A stretch of DNA of 46,219 nt from JABFXC01 sp045804265 (GCA_045804265.1 JBJMNK010000013.1:1-46219); one strand, 5' to 3'; shown: positions 1-8,451, counted from the first letter of the stretch. Notes: generated from the sequence alone by a model not told the origin. Made by a program: numbers and translations.

Positions 1-1
1 C

Positions 2-940
2 GTCAGGCCGGCTGCTCGCCTGCTGCTCGCGACACTCGCGGTCGCGCCCGATCATCCGCTCGTCGGGCCGCTCGTGGAGAACATGGTGCAGCAGGGCCGC
101 GCGGCACGCGGGAGCTGGTGGAACACGCTCGACTGGGGGCTGGCGGTCCAGGCCCTTAGCGCATTCGACCGGAAGCAGCAGCCGAAGGGCGCGTCGTCCG
201 ATGCGACGCTTCGGGTGCGGTCCGGAGGTCGACTGCTCTTCACGTCCGCAATCACTGGCGGCGCTGCCGCCGATTCATCGGCGCCGCTCAGCGGCCTGCT
301 CACCGACGCGCCCGATGGCGCGCAGGCGCTCCGCCTGCAGCTCGAGCGCACCGGTACCGGTGCGCAGCCGATCTACTACTACGTCACCGTCCACGAAGTA
401 CCGCAGCGTCGCCCCGTTCGGCCTGATGATCATGGCATCCAGGTCGAGCGGTGGTACGAGCGTTATGACGGCGGAGCCCCGGTGACGAGCGTCGTCGAGG
501 GTGAGCTCGTGCGCGTCAGGCTTCGCATCACGATTCCTGCTGACCGCGAATTCCTCGTGGTCGACGACGCGCTTCCCGCGGGACTCGAAGCCGTTGACCT
601 GAGCCTGCGCACGAGCGCGTTGAAGGCAGGCCCCGGCGCCAGTAGGACCGCCTCGCGCCCCGATGACGAATCGGAGGATTCAGACGACGGGCGCTACTGG
701 GGCTACGGGTCGTGGGAGTCGGGCTGGTGGTCGCCGTTCGACTATCGCGAGCTGCGCGACGACCGGGTGGTGTACTTCGCCACCCAGCTCTGGAAGGGCA
801 GTTACTCGGCGAGCTACGTCGCCCGGGCGACGACACCGGGCGTCTTCGTCCGCCCGCCGGCACACGCCGAGGAGATGTACAATCCGGCGGTCTTCGGTCG
901 CTCCGATGGTGGAGTGTTCACCGTGATGAAGAAGCAATGA
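2..940 (+). CDS. Alpha-2-macroglobulin family protein, C-terminal part (5' end outside window)
   Basis: The reading frame is open from the window edge, so only the last ~312 codons are seen. Bacterial alpha-2-macroglobulins are periplasmic, often lipid-anchored proteins thought to trap attacking proteases. Family features visible are the W-N-T-L-D-W-G-L-A-V-Q-A-L helix of the thioester-domain region, a P-A-G-L-E-A-V-D segment, and the closing Y-x-A-R-A-T-T-P-G-x-F and A-E-E-M-Y-N-P stretches typical of the last macroglobulin domain. A Ser/Asp/Glu-rich, Gly/Trp/Tyr-rich insertion lies around nt 655-740. The stop overlaps the pbpC start as ATGA, the classical yfhM-pbpC arrangement, which supports both calls. 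The thioester motif itself would lie upstream of the window. Confidence 0.88.
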   Translation, partial: VRPAARLLLATLAVAPDHPLVGPLVENMVQQGRAARGSWWNTLDWGLAVQALSAFDRKQQPKGASSDATLRVRSGGRLLFTSAITGGAAADSSAPLSGLLTDAPDGAQALRLQLERTGTGAQPIYYYVTVHEVPQRRPVRPDDHGIQVERWYERYDGGAPVTSVVEGELVRVRLRITIPADREFLVVDDALPAGLEAVDLSLRTSALKAGPGASRTASRPDDESEDSDDGRYWGYGSWESGWWSPFDYRELRDDRVVYFATQLWKGSYSASYVARATTPGVFVRPPAHAEEMYNPAVFGRSDGGVFTVMKKQ

Positions 941-3201
941 GGCGACGTGTCGCGTTAGGCGCGGCCGCCGCGCTAACGCCGCTGCTGCTGCTCGCGGCGT
1001 GGATCGCTTGGCCCCTTCCACCGGGAATGACCACGCCGTCGATCGCGCCGGCAATCGTCGTCGCCGACCGCAACGGCGTGCCGCTGCGCGGGACGCGGGC
1101 GGGCGACGGGACCCGATCGCGCTGGGTTTCCATCGGCGAGCTCGATCCGGACCTGATCACCGCCTTCATCGCCGTCGAGGATCGGCGGTTCTTCGAACAC
1201 GGGGCGATCGACTGGCGCGCCGTCGCCCGCGCGGCGCGCGACGACATCCGTGCCGGCCGGATCGTGTCCGGCGCATCGACGCTGACGATGCAGACTGCTC
1301 GGCTCCTCGCGCCTGGCGACCGCGATGTATCCGGAAAGCTGTCGCAGGCGTTGTGGGCGCTGCGCATCGAGCGGCATCTCACGAAGCAGCAGATTCTCGA
1401 GCAGTATCTCAATCGCATCCACCTGGGGCAGGGGACCGTCGGCGTTGCGGCCGCCGCGGCGCTCTACTTCGACGCGTCGCCTGCTGATGTCAGCCCCGCG
1501 CAAGCGGCGCTGCTCGCCGGGCTGGCCCACGCACCGGCAAGCGAGAATCCATTCGCGTCGCTGGCGAGAGCGCGTCACGTCCGGGCACGCGCCGTGAACA
1601 GAATGCGCGCCGACGGGTTCATCAGCGAAGCCGATGCGCGACGCGCCCTGGCGGAGCCGCTGATCGCCAGGGCGACGGGGATGCCCTTTCTTGCGCCCCA
1701 CTTCACGACGCGGGTCCTGCGCTGGGCCGACGACTCGGCGCTTGCCTCGACCCCGGCGTTAGGCAGCAGTGGCGTGCTGCGAACCTCGCTGGATCTCCAG
1801 CTCCAGACCGCGATCGAAGGCGAAGTCCGGCATACCGTCGACGTGCTCGGCGACCGTGGGGTTCGCGAGGCGGCCACCGTCGTCCTCGACAACCAGACTG
1901 GTGAAATTCTCGCCTGGGTCGGATCACCTGATTTCTGGGCCGACACCGCGGGGCAGACCGACATGGTCGTCTCGCCACGGCAGCCCGGCTCAGCGCTGAA
2001 GCCGTTCGTTTACGGACTCGCCTTCGATCGCGGGTTGACTGCGGCGACGGTGATTCCCGACATCGCGAAGGAATACCAGACCTCGATTGGCCTCTACCGT
2101 CCGCGCAACTACGATCACCGGTTCCACGGGCCGGTGCGAATCCGAGAGGCGCTCGCCAGCTCCTACAATATTCCGGCAGTCGAGACGACCGAGCGACTCG
2201 GCGCGGCGAGCGTACTTGCCACGCTTCGCGCGGCCGGCTTCGCGTCGCTGCGGGAGAGTGCGGACTGGTACGGGCTCGGAATCGCGTTAGGCAACGGCGA
2301 CGTCACGCTGCTCGAGCTGGCGAATGCCTATCGCGCACTCGGGAACGCCGGTGTCTGGCGGCCAGTTCGCTGGCGTCCCGCCATTGGGCCGACGCGAGAA
2401 CCCGGCCGCCGCGTGGTGTCGGCGCGCTCGGCGGCGATCGTCCTCGACATCCTGTCAGACGCGGAGGCCCGCGTGCCGGCGTTCGGCGTCTCGACTCCCT
2501 TCGACTTCGCCTTCCCGGTAGCGGTGAAGACGGGGACGAGTCGTCACTTCACCGACAACTGGGCAGTCGCCGTCACTGGCCGCTTCACCGTGGCGGTGTG
2601 GGTGGGAAACTTCAATGGCCGCGCGATGGAGGGGGTGAGTGGGATCACCGGCGCGGGCCCACTGCTGCACCGCGCGGTCGTCGAAACGGCGAAGCGATAT
2701 CCACCCGGCGCCTTCACGACGCCGGCCGCGGCAGGTGCCGTCGCGGTGACGATCTGTCGGCTGTCGGGAATGCGCGCGGGATCCGAGTGCCCGACTGCGA
2801 ACGAATGGTTTGCGCCCGGAACCGAACCAGTCGCCGACTGCGACTGGCACCGCGACGGATCGGTGACGATGCCGGCAGCGTACTCGGAATGGCTCGCGGC
2901 CGAGCGCGGCGCCGGAGTCCGTGTCGCCGCATCTGTTGCCCCAGCGGCCGCGGGCTTTCGCATTGTGTCGCCGCTCGATGGCGATCGATACTCGGTGCCA
3001 CCGTCCGTCGATCCGCGCTATTCCACGATCGCACTGCGGGCGACGGGAGAGACTTCGCGAGTGCGCTGGTCGGTGGACGGGAAGCCGTTTGCCGCCGATC
3101 GCCTGCCGCTGATTCCCGGCGGCCACCTGATTCGCGCCACGTCGAACGGTATCGAGCGCGAAGTCAGGATCGTCGTCGCGGGCGGCGAAGGATCGCGTTA
3201 G
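937..3201 (+). CDS. pbpC: Penicillin-binding protein 1C (bifunctional glycosyltransferase/transpeptidase)
   Basis: Class A PBP of 754 aa that polymerises and cross-links peptidoglycan in the periplasm. It has an N-terminal membrane anchor (about residues 5-25) and a GT51 domain with catalytic Glu in E-D-R-R-F-F (about residue 81) and G-A-S-T-L-T-M-Q. The transpeptidase domain has S-A-L-K (Ser352), S-Y-N (about 409-411) and K-T-G-T-S (531-535), and a BiPBP-type domain closes the protein. The ATG at 937 overlaps the preceding stop and gives the right membrane anchor; starts further upstream in this frame would run through the macroglobulin gene. Pairing with alpha-2-macroglobulin suggests joint envelope defence or repair. 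Its TAG stop lies inside a copy of the iterated motif CGTTAGGC. Confidence 0.95.
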   Translation: MRRRVALGAAAALTPLLLLAAWIAWPLPPGMTTPSIAPAIVVADRNGVPLRGTRAGDGTRSRWVSIGELDPDLITAFIAVEDRRFFEHGAIDWRAVARAARDDIRAGRIVSGASTLTMQTARLLAPGDRDVSGKLSQALWALRIERHLTKQQILEQYLNRIHLGQGTVGVAAAAALYFDASPADVSPAQAALLAGLAHAPASENPFASLARARHVRARAVNRMRADGFISEADARRALAEPLIARATGMPFLAPHFTTRVLRWADDSALASTPALGSSGVLRTSLDLQLQTAIEGEVRHTVDVLGDRGVREAATVVLDNQTGEILAWVGSPDFWADTAGQTDMVVSPRQPGSALKPFVYGLAFDRGLTAATVIPDIAKEYQTSIGLYRPRNYDHRFHGPVRIREALASSYNIPAVETTERLGAASVLATLRAAGFASLRESADWYGLGIALGNGDVTLLELANAYRALGNAGVWRPVRWRPAIGPTREPGRRVVSARSAAIVLDILSDAEARVPAFGVSTPFDFAFPVAVKTGTSRHFTDNWAVAVTGRFTVAVWVGNFNGRAMEGVSGITGAGPLLHRAVVETAKRYPPGAFTTPAAAGAVAVTICRLSGMRAGSECPTANEWFAPGTEPVADCDWHRDGSVTMPAAYSEWLAAERGAGVRVAASVAPAAAGFRIVSPLDGDRYSVPPSVDPRYSTIALRATGETSRVRWSVDGKPFAADRLPLIPGGHLIRATSNGIEREVRIVVAGGEGSR

Positions 3202-3208
3202 GCGCTGG

Positions 3209-3775
3209 TCAGTGCGACGCGAATACCGTCGAGCGGGCATTGCCGCCGAAGGTAATCACGTCGTAATGATCGCTGTAGGCGCCTTCCATCCCTGGTGAGC
3301 CCATCGGCATCCCAGGGGTTGCGATCCCGGCGATATCCGGGCGCTCGGCGAGGAGCCGCCGAATGTCGGCCGGTGGCACGTGTCCCTCGACGACGTAGCC
3401 GCCGATGCGCGCCGTGTGGCACGCCTGCAGCGAGTCGGGGACGCCGGCCGCGTGCTTGATCGACGCGAGATCGGGAAGGTCGTGAACTTCGACCTTGAAG
3501 CCCGACTTCTGCATCGACTCGACCCATCCCTTGCAGCAGCCGCAGGTTGGAGTCTTGTAGACGACGAGCGTCGGTTCAGCCGCGGTCGTGGTGGACGCCG
3601 GCAGTGCAGTCGCGCTCGTCGATGCACCCGTCGCCGTCGGCGTGGCGGCAGTTGAATCGTTGTTCGCCGCCGCGTGCGGCGTGCATGCCGAGAGAGCGAC
3701 CAGTAGTGCGGTGCCAGCGACGCGGGCGCTGGTGGTGGCGGCACGAGGGCGCGCCTGGAAGCGAGAGTTGATCAT
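3209..3775 (-). CDS. DUF411 family lipoprotein (probable metal-binding)
   Basis: 188 aa exported protein. The N-terminus has a basic region, a hydrophobic stretch and the lipobox L-S-A-C, followed by a Thr/Ala/Ser-rich linker, so it is probably a lipoprotein. The mature domain begins V-Y-K-T-P-T-C-G-C-C-K-G-W and contains S-L-Q-A-C-H-T and P-G-M-P-M-G-S-P-G-M-E, the hallmarks of DUF411, a family often found near copper-resistance genes; the CxCC, Cys/His and Met-rich motifs suggest metal binding (inference). No copper genes are adjacent. The ATG at 3775 has a GGA-containing Shine-Dalgarno; an upstream non-ATG start would add 16 unconserved residues. Its end lies 7 bases from the convergent pbpC stop. 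Confidence 0.85.
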   Translation of the reverse strand: MINSRFQARPRAATTSARVAGTALLVALSACTPHAAANNDSTAATPTATGASTSATALPASTTTAAEPTLVVYKTPTCGCCKGWVESMQKSGFKVEVHDLPDLASIKHAAGVPDSLQACHTARIGGYVVEGHVPPADIRRLLAERPDIAGIATPGMPMGSPGMEGAYSDHYDVITFGGNARSTVFASH

Positions 3776-3787
3776 GCTTCCAACATA

Positions 3788-3834
3788 ACAGTCTCGCCGT
3801 GAACGCGCGGAAGCGCGCGGCACGGCGAGACTGT
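3788..3834 (-). terminator. Long perfect hairpin between two minus-strand genes
   Basis: Two perfect 14-bp arms (3788-3801 and 3821-3834) enclose a GC-rich inner hairpin. The outer arm ends on the stop codon of the zinc-ribbon gene. Read on the minus strand, a short T-containing stretch (TTATGTT) follows. It probably ends the zinc-ribbon transcript before the DUF411 gene. Confidence 0.65.
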
Positions 3835-4052
3835 CACTTCGCCCAGCCAGCTTCGCGAAGCTGCGGAATCGACTGACTCGGGATTGCGATGACGCTGTCG
3901 CAGAGGTTGCAGACGTCGACGAGCACGTTCGGGACGCGGAGCCGCGAGCGTTCCATGCGCACGGTGCGCAGCTCGAAGCGGGACTGAACGACCTGCCGGC
4001 AGTTGGGGCAGTTGCAGGCGACGATATCGCCGGGGTTCCAGAGTGCCTTCAT
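3834..4052 (-). CDS. Small zinc-ribbon protein, weakly like the YgiT/MqsA N-terminal domain
   Basis: 72 aa. Two Cys pairs are visible: C-x-C-P-N-C (Cys13/15/18) and C-N-L-C (Cys48/51), about 30 residues apart, with V-P-N-V-L-V-D-V between them. This layout resembles the zinc-binding half of YgiT/MqsA-type antitoxins, but there is no helix-turn-helix domain and no toxin-like partner next to it, so an antitoxin role is not supported. The ATG at 4052 is chosen because AGGAG lies just upstream; longer versions of the frame run through the 13-bp tandem repeat and are not credible. A hairpin overlaps its stop. Function unknown. Confidence 0.65.
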   Translation of the reverse strand: MKALWNPGDIVACNCPNCRQVVQSRFELRTVRMERSRLRVPNVLVDVCNLCDSVIAIPSQSIPQLREAGWAK

Positions 4053-4167
4053 GGGGGCTCCTGTGAGACGGTCTCGCAACAGGGTGTCGCGTGACGGGTG
4101 ACTCGCGATCGTACGGGTAGGACAGCCCCATGTTTCAGAAGGGTTGCATCGCAGATGTGAAGGATTT

Positions 4168-4219
4168 GTGTATGCGCGGTGTGTATGCGCGGTGTGTATG
4201 CGCGGTGTGTATGCGCGCA
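4168..4219. repeat. 13-bp tandem repeat (three perfect copies plus a degenerate fourth)
   Basis: The unit GTGTATGCGCGGT occupies 4168-4180, 4181-4193 and 4194-4206, followed by a partial copy at 4207-4217. The period is not a multiple of three and the repeat lies in the gap between divergent genes, so it is taken as non-coding. The 4053-4296 gap otherwise holds only the short palindrome at 4289-4304. Confidence 0.9.
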
Positions 4220-4288
4220 CCGGTTACGCCAAGCCACCATTGCGCGTCGCCGATGAACGAATCGCAACTTCGCGCCACCAGTCCTTTA

Positions 4289-4304
4289 AGTATCAAATGA
4301 TACT
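4289..4304. promoter_or_regulatory. Short AT-rich inverted repeat at the start of the HETGH gene
   Basis: AGTATC-AAAT-GATACT, perfect 6-bp arms with a 4-base spacer, in an AT-rich patch unlike its surroundings. It covers the ATG proposed for the next gene, so it may be an operator, a -10 region, or a sign that the true start lies further downstream. Confidence 0.35.
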
Positions 4305-4869
4305 AAATGTCGACGGCTGGCCCGTGTGCCGGGTCGTCCGAATTGTCGCGGTGACTGCGCTCGCCCTCTACGGCCTGGCGATACTGCGCGATCCGGGGTT
4401 CACGCTGCTCGACAACGTGAACCTGCCGATCCACGAGACCGGGCACATCGTGTTCAGTCCATTCGGCGAGCTCGTGACCGCGCTCGGCGGCACGCTCTTC
4501 CAGCTGATCGTCCCGGTAATTTTCGTTGGCTACTTCCTGCGCCGCCGGGATCAGTTCGCGGCGAGCGTTGCGCTGTGGTGGGTCGCCGAGAATCTCTGGA
4601 ACATCTCGGTTTACGTGGCGGATGCGCAGGCGCAGGCGCTGCCCCTCGTCGGCGGCGGAGAGCATGACTGGGCCTTCATTCTCGCCGAGCTCGACGTGCT
4701 CCAGCAGGACGCGCGGATTGCGGCGATGGTTCGTTTCGCCGGGACGCTGCTCTTCGTTGTCGCGATTCTCTGGGGCTACGCGTCTGCTGGAGCCGACGCG
4801 GCTTCCGGTTCTGATTCGCACGCCGACGCCAGTGCGTCGAGCTCGTCCACGAGCGAATCGCCGAAGTAG
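4297..4869 (+). CDS. Membrane protein with HETGH (HExxH) motif
   Basis: 190 aa with about four hydrophobic segments (roughly residues 13-30, 52-80, 88-108 and 143-162). H-E-T-G-H at 46-50 fits the HExxH zinc-protease signature and sits next to a membrane segment as in M50-type site-2 proteases, but the protein is short and I do not see a clear second metal-ligand motif; H-D-W at 123-125 is a candidate. After residue 163 it becomes a Ser/Ala/Asp-rich tail that overlaps the convergent gene by 94 bp. The start is uncertain: no Shine-Dalgarno precedes ATG 4297, and an in-frame GTG occurs near 4324. Intramembrane protease activity is only a possibility. Confidence 0.6.
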   Translation: MILNVDGWPVCRVVRIVAVTALALYGLAILRDPGFTLLDNVNLPIHETGHIVFSPFGELVTALGGTLFQLIVPVIFVGYFLRRRDQFAASVALWWVAENLWNISVYVADAQAQALPLVGGGEHDWAFILAELDVLQQDARIAAMVRFAGTLLFVVAILWGYASAGADAASGSDSHADASASSSSTSESPK

Positions 4870-5402
4870 TACGCCAGCTCCTCTCGTGCTGCCTCGTAGG
4901 CCGTCGGGCCGTCGCCGCTGCAGGAGAGCGATCCGTCCTCGAGCTCATCGGACACCACCAACGCACCGCCGCCGAAGGTGACCGGAAAGAGCGTGCTCAC
5001 CATCGGCTTGAGGAGGTGGTAGTCGCGACCCGTCTGCACGGCGTACGAGTGCAGCACGCATCCTCGGCCACCCGGCGTGTGGAACACGCAGTACCCATCA
5101 CGGACTGCGGTGCGGCGCAAGCTGCCACCCGGTGCATCCTCATCGGTGATGGCCGCGCCGCGGAACCATTCGGACATCGGGATGCCGGTGTGACGCTCGA
5201 TCGCCGGCGCCTCAGCGATGAGTGCGGCCTCGACGCGACCGTCGACGTCGACGCCGTGTGCGCAGCAGGAGTCGGCGAAAAAGCCACACGCCATGCACCG
5301 CGCGAAGTAGCGCCGCGCGAAGATCGCGCGGTCGACCGCGGCGATCGTGGGCGCGCCGCCGATTGCGGTGTATCCCCTGGAGAGTGCAACGACGTCGTTC
5401 AT
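4776..5402 (-). CDS. Cysteine-cluster protein (YkgJ/DUF3109-like)
   Basis: 208 aa. The N-terminal third carries C-M-A-C-G-x5-C-C (Cys36/39/46/47), followed by C-V-F-H (Cys105) and G-C-V-L-H (Cys115). This is the pattern of small putative metal or Fe-S cluster proteins of the YkgJ/DUF3109 type, whose substrate is unknown. ATG 5402 is preferred over a TTG ten codons upstream. The acidic Ala-rich C-terminus overlaps the convergent HETGH gene tail-to-tail by 94 bp; both tails look low-complexity, so the overlap probably arose by loss of a stop codon on one side. Function not assignable from sequence. Confidence 0.65.
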   Translation of the reverse strand: MNDVVALSRGYTAIGGAPTIAAVDRAIFARRYFARCMACGFFADSCCAHGVDVDGRVEAALIAEAPAIERHTGIPMSEWFRGAAITDEDAPGGSLRRTAVRDGYCVFHTPGGRGCVLHSYAVQTGRDYHLLKPMVSTLFPVTFGGGALVVSDELEDGSLSCSGDGPTAYEAAREELAYYFGDSLVDELDALASACESEPEAASAPADA

Positions 5403-5518
5403 CGGCGCCAAGGATCGTGTCGGGAAACGCAAGGCGCAAGTCCGGCGCCGCGCACTCGACGCCGCGGCGGGATAACTTGCGGCGTGTCGTTCACGATCTC
5501 ACTCCGACCTCTCGAGCC

Positions 5519-6046
5519 ATGACGACGACCGATCTTCGCTTTCCCGTTGGCCGCTTCGCTTTCACGAGCGCCGATGAATCATCGCGCGCCGAGGCGATCG
5601 CGAACATCTCCGATCTTCCGTCGAAGTTGCGCGCGGCGGTGAAGGGGATGTCGGATGCACAGCTCGACACCCCCTATCGTGAGGGAGGATGGACCGTCAG
5701 GCAGGTGGTGCACCATATCCCGGACAGTCACATCAATGCCTTCACGCGTTTCAAGTTCGCATTGACTGAGGACTCGCCGCAGATCAAGGCATACGACGAG
5801 GCGAAATGGGCCGAGCTGGCCGACGGCAGGACGGGACCGGTCGAGCCTTCGCTCTCACTGCTCGACGGGCTGCATTCGCGATGGGTACTGATGCTGCGCG
5901 CGATGCGCCCCGCTGATTTCGACCGGCAGCTCGTGCATCCGGAGAACGGCGTCATGACATTGAATCGCATGCTTGCGCTGTACTCGTGGCACAGTCGTCA
6001 CCACGTTGCCCACATCACGGAGCTGAAGCGCCGCGAGGGCTGGTAA
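5519..6046 (+). CDS. YfiT/DinB-superfamily metal-dependent enzyme (bacillithiol-transferase-like)
   Basis: 175 aa, the usual length of YfiT-type DinB proteins, four-helix bundles with a three-histidine metal site that are annotated as thiol transferases or hydrolases. Family-specific stretches are Q-L-D-T-P-Y-R-E-G-G-W-T-V-R-Q-V-V-H-H, S-H-I-N-A-F-T-R-F-K and, near the C-terminus, Y-S-W-H-S-R-H-H-V-A-H-I, which supply the His ligands. Transcription is away from the Cys-cluster gene, so the ~116 bp between them must hold divergent promoters. ATG 5519 fits the family N-terminus (P-V-G-R-F); the much longer frame upstream is an Arg-rich shadow. The actual thiol cofactor used is unknown. Confidence 0.85.
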   Translation: MTTTDLRFPVGRFAFTSADESSRAEAIANISDLPSKLRAAVKGMSDAQLDTPYREGGWTVRQVVHHIPDSHINAFTRFKFALTEDSPQIKAYDEAKWAELADGRTGPVEPSLSLLDGLHSRWVLMLRAMRPADFDRQLVHPENGVMTLNRMLALYSWHSRHHVAHITELKRREGW

Positions 6047-6259
6047 GCCGATGCGTGGCCGGGCGGCGCGCGATTTCGCGCACCGCTGCGTGCGGTTAGC
6101 TTTCGTCGTCGATGCGCTTTCCTTCACTCGCACTCTTCGCCCCTCGCGCGGTGCTCGCCGCCCGGCCGCGTCGTCCAGAGACCCGCGGCTCCGGCGAGAG
6201 TGAGATCGTCGCTCCGCCCCTGTCATGAGGACCTCCATCCGCTACGACGCGCGCGCCCG

Positions 6260-7132
6260 ATGAAGGAAGCGTTGTTCACCCTTCTCGCCGAGGCGGTCGA
6301 CTACGCCGGCCTTTTTCCGCCGGCAACGCTCGACATGCCGTCGGCGGTGGCCGAGTACGCGGCGCACCGCGACGAGCCTAACGCGTGGATGCTCGGCCGG
6401 TTCGTGTTGCCGGCCGGCCGGCTCGACGAGTGGTCGGCCGCCGCTCCGCCGACCATCGAGGGAAATCCGTGGCCGCTCTCGGTGCTGGCCGGCTCCTTCG
6501 ATCCGGCGCTTCGCGACACGATCGCCGCATTCAACCAGCGCGAACGCGGGCGCGCGGTGATCGACACCGTCGAGACACGCGCCACGAATCCGCGCGAGCT
6601 GCCCGCCGCGTCGATCACGTCCGGGGTCGCCATCTTCGTCGAGGTGCCGATCTCCGACGACCCGGCCCCGCTCCTCGACGCGATACGCGACGCGGGGATC
6701 CGCGCCAAGGTTCGCACCGGCGGCACCAGTGCCGACGCGTTTCCGCCAGCACAGCAGGTGGCCCGCTTCATTCGCCGCTGTGTCGAACGCGACATCGTCT
6801 TCAAGGCGACGGCTGGGTTGCATCATCCGCTGCGCGCGGAATACCGGCTGACGTACGCGACGGATGCGCCAGAGGGGACGATGTTCGGCTTCCTCAACGT
6901 CCTTCTCGCGACGATGATCGCTCGAGAAGGTGGTGTGCAACGCGACGTCACCGCGGCGCTCGAGGAACGCGATCCCGCGGCACTGACCGCGACCGATGAA
7001 GCCGTCGTATGGCGCGGGCGCGCGTTTCGAATCGCTTCGCTCCGCGCGGGACGGACGCGCTCGATCACCGGTTTCGGGTCGTGTTCCTTCCGCGAGCCGG
7101 TCGCCGACCTGAAAGCGTTAGGGCTGCTGTGA
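6260..7132 (+). CDS. Conserved hypothetical protein coupled to fumarylacetoacetase
   Basis: 290 aa, no signal peptide or membrane segment. I do not recognise a named family. Blocks that look conserved are D-Y-A-G-L-F-P-P-A near the start, I-R-A-K-V-R-T-G-G in the middle, F-K-A-T-A-G-L-H-H-P-L-R, and F-G-F-L-N-V-L-L-A. The alternation of short hydrophobic strands with Lys/His motifs recalls a TIM-barrel aldolase, but this is only an impression. The ATG at 6260 is followed by a clear protein start; codons further upstream are non-coding in character. Its stop overlaps the GTG start of fahA (GTGA), so the two are translated together and this protein probably acts in or near aromatic amino-acid breakdown. 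Confidence 0.7.
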   Translation: MKEALFTLLAEAVDYAGLFPPATLDMPSAVAEYAAHRDEPNAWMLGRFVLPAGRLDEWSAAAPPTIEGNPWPLSVLAGSFDPALRDTIAAFNQRERGRAVIDTVETRATNPRELPAASITSGVAIFVEVPISDDPAPLLDAIRDAGIRAKVRTGGTSADAFPPAQQVARFIRRCVERDIVFKATAGLHHPLRAEYRLTYATDAPEGTMFGFLNVLLATMIAREGGVQRDVTAALEERDPAALTATDEAVVWRGRAFRIASLRAGRTRSITGFGSCSFREPVADLKALGLL

Positions 7133-8451
7133 TCCCATCGCTCGACGAGACGCACGATCCGAAGCGCCGCTCGTGGGTCGAAGCGGCCAACGACGGGCGC
7201 ACCGACTTCCCGATCCAGAATCTTCCCTTCGGGGTCTTCCGTCGCGCCGGCAGCATCGAGCGCGCGCGGGTCGGGGTCGCGATCGGCGACCAGATCATCG
7301 ACATCGGCGCCGCCCGTCGCACCGGATTTCTCGGGGGCGACGCGGAAAGAGGCTCACGCGCGTGCGAGGCGGACGAGCTCAATCCGCTGATGGCGCTCGG
7401 CCGGCCGGCCTGGCGCGCGCTGCGCGCAGCGTTAGGCAGCCTGCTCGAGGCAGGATCACCGGCGGCGCGCGACGCCGAGCGCATCCTCGTCCCGATGAGC
7501 GACGCCGACCTGATGCTTCCGGCACGGGTCGGCGACTACACCGACTTCTACGCGTCGATCCATCACGCGACGAACGTCGGGCGCATGTTCCGGCCCGACA
7601 ACCCGTTGCTGCCGAACTACAAGTACGTGCCGATCGGCTATCACGGGCGTGCGTCGTCGCTGGTACCGAGTGGGTCGGCGGTGCGGAGGCCAGTTGGACA
7701 ACGGAAGCCGCCGGAGCTTCCAGAGCCGGTATTCGAGCCGAGCCGCGCGCTGGATTACGAGTGCGAGGTTGGTGCGTTCATCGGCACGGGGACGGCGCTT
7801 GGCGAGCGGCTCACCATGAGCCAGGCCGCCGAGCAACTGTTCGGGCTCTGCCTCGTGAACGACTGGTCGGCGCGCGACATCCAGAGCTGGGAGTACCAAC
7901 CGCTGGGCCCCTTCCTCTCGAAGAGCTTCGCGACCACGGTTTCACCGTGGGTCGTCACGATGGAGGCGCTCGCGCCCTATCGCGTTCCGGCAGCACATCG
8001 CGAGCATGGCGACCCGGATTCACTGCCGTACCTTCGCGACGAGGAGGACCGTGCGCGCGGCGGCGTCGACATCGTCCTCGAGACCTGCATCCGCACGCGC
8101 ACCATGCGCGAGAAGGGCACCCCGGCGCAGCGCGTGAGCCGTGCCCGCTTCGCTGACATGTACTGGACCGCCGCGCAGATGGTCGCCCACCACGCCAGCA
8201 ACGGGTGCAACCTCCGCGCTGGCGACCTCCTTGCGAGTGGAACAGTCTCGGGCCCGCTGCGCGAATCGCTGGGATGTCTGCTCGAGTTGACGCGTCGCGG
8301 GGCGGAGCCATTGCAGATTGGCGACGAGCGACGCGGCTTTCTCGAGGACGGCGACGAGGTCGTGATGCGAGGCTCCTGTAGTAGCGAAGGCCGGCCGCGG
8401 ATCGGGTTCGGCGAATGCCGCGGTCGTATCGAGCCGGCATCGGCGATCTGA
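7129..8451 (+). CDS. fahA: Fumarylacetoacetase (fumarylacetoacetate hydrolase)
   Basis: 440 aa cytosolic enzyme that splits 4-fumarylacetoacetate into fumarate and acetoacetate, the last step of tyrosine/homogentisate breakdown. Landmarks are D-Y-T-D-F-Y (metal-binding Asp around 139), H-H-A-T-N-V-G, K-Y-V-P-I-G-Y-H-G-R-A-S-S, Y-E-C-E-V-G, W-S-A-R-D-I-Q-S-W-E-Y-Q-P-L-G-P and C-N-L-R-A-G-D-L-L-A-S-G-T-V-S-G-P. Length matches the full eukaryote-like FAH rather than the short FAHD type. The start is GTG 7129, overlapping the stop of the preceding gene; the longer frame from 7009 lies inside that gene. Other tyrosine-pathway genes are not in the window. Confidence 0.95.
   Translation: MIPSLDETHDPKRRSWVEAANDGRTDFPIQNLPFGVFRRAGSIERARVGVAIGDQIIDIGAARRTGFLGGDAERGSRACEADELNPLMALGRPAWRALRAALGSLLEAGSPAARDAERILVPMSDADLMLPARVGDYTDFYASIHHATNVGRMFRPDNPLLPNYKYVPIGYHGRASSLVPSGSAVRRPVGQRKPPELPEPVFEPSRALDYECEVGAFIGTGTALGERLTMSQAAEQLFGLCLVNDWSARDIQSWEYQPLGPFLSKSFATTVSPWVVTMEALAPYRVPAAHREHGDPDSLPYLRDEEDRARGGVDIVLETCIRTRTMREKGTPAQRVSRARFADMYWTAAQMVAHHASNGCNLRAGDLLASGTVSGPLRESLGCLLELTRRGAEPLQIGDERRGFLEDGDEVVMRGSCSSEGRPRIGFGECRGRIEPASAI

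Noticed and set aside
712..936. Upstream extension of pbpC
   Set aside because: It overlaps the macroglobulin gene in another frame; ATG 937 gives the normal membrane anchor.
3834..4052. Toxin-antitoxin pair based on the YgiT-like zinc ribbon
   Set aside because: No helix-turn-helix half and no neighbouring toxin-sized gene.
4168..4219. CRISPR array
   Set aside because: The 13-bp units are directly adjacent with no spacers and no cas genes.
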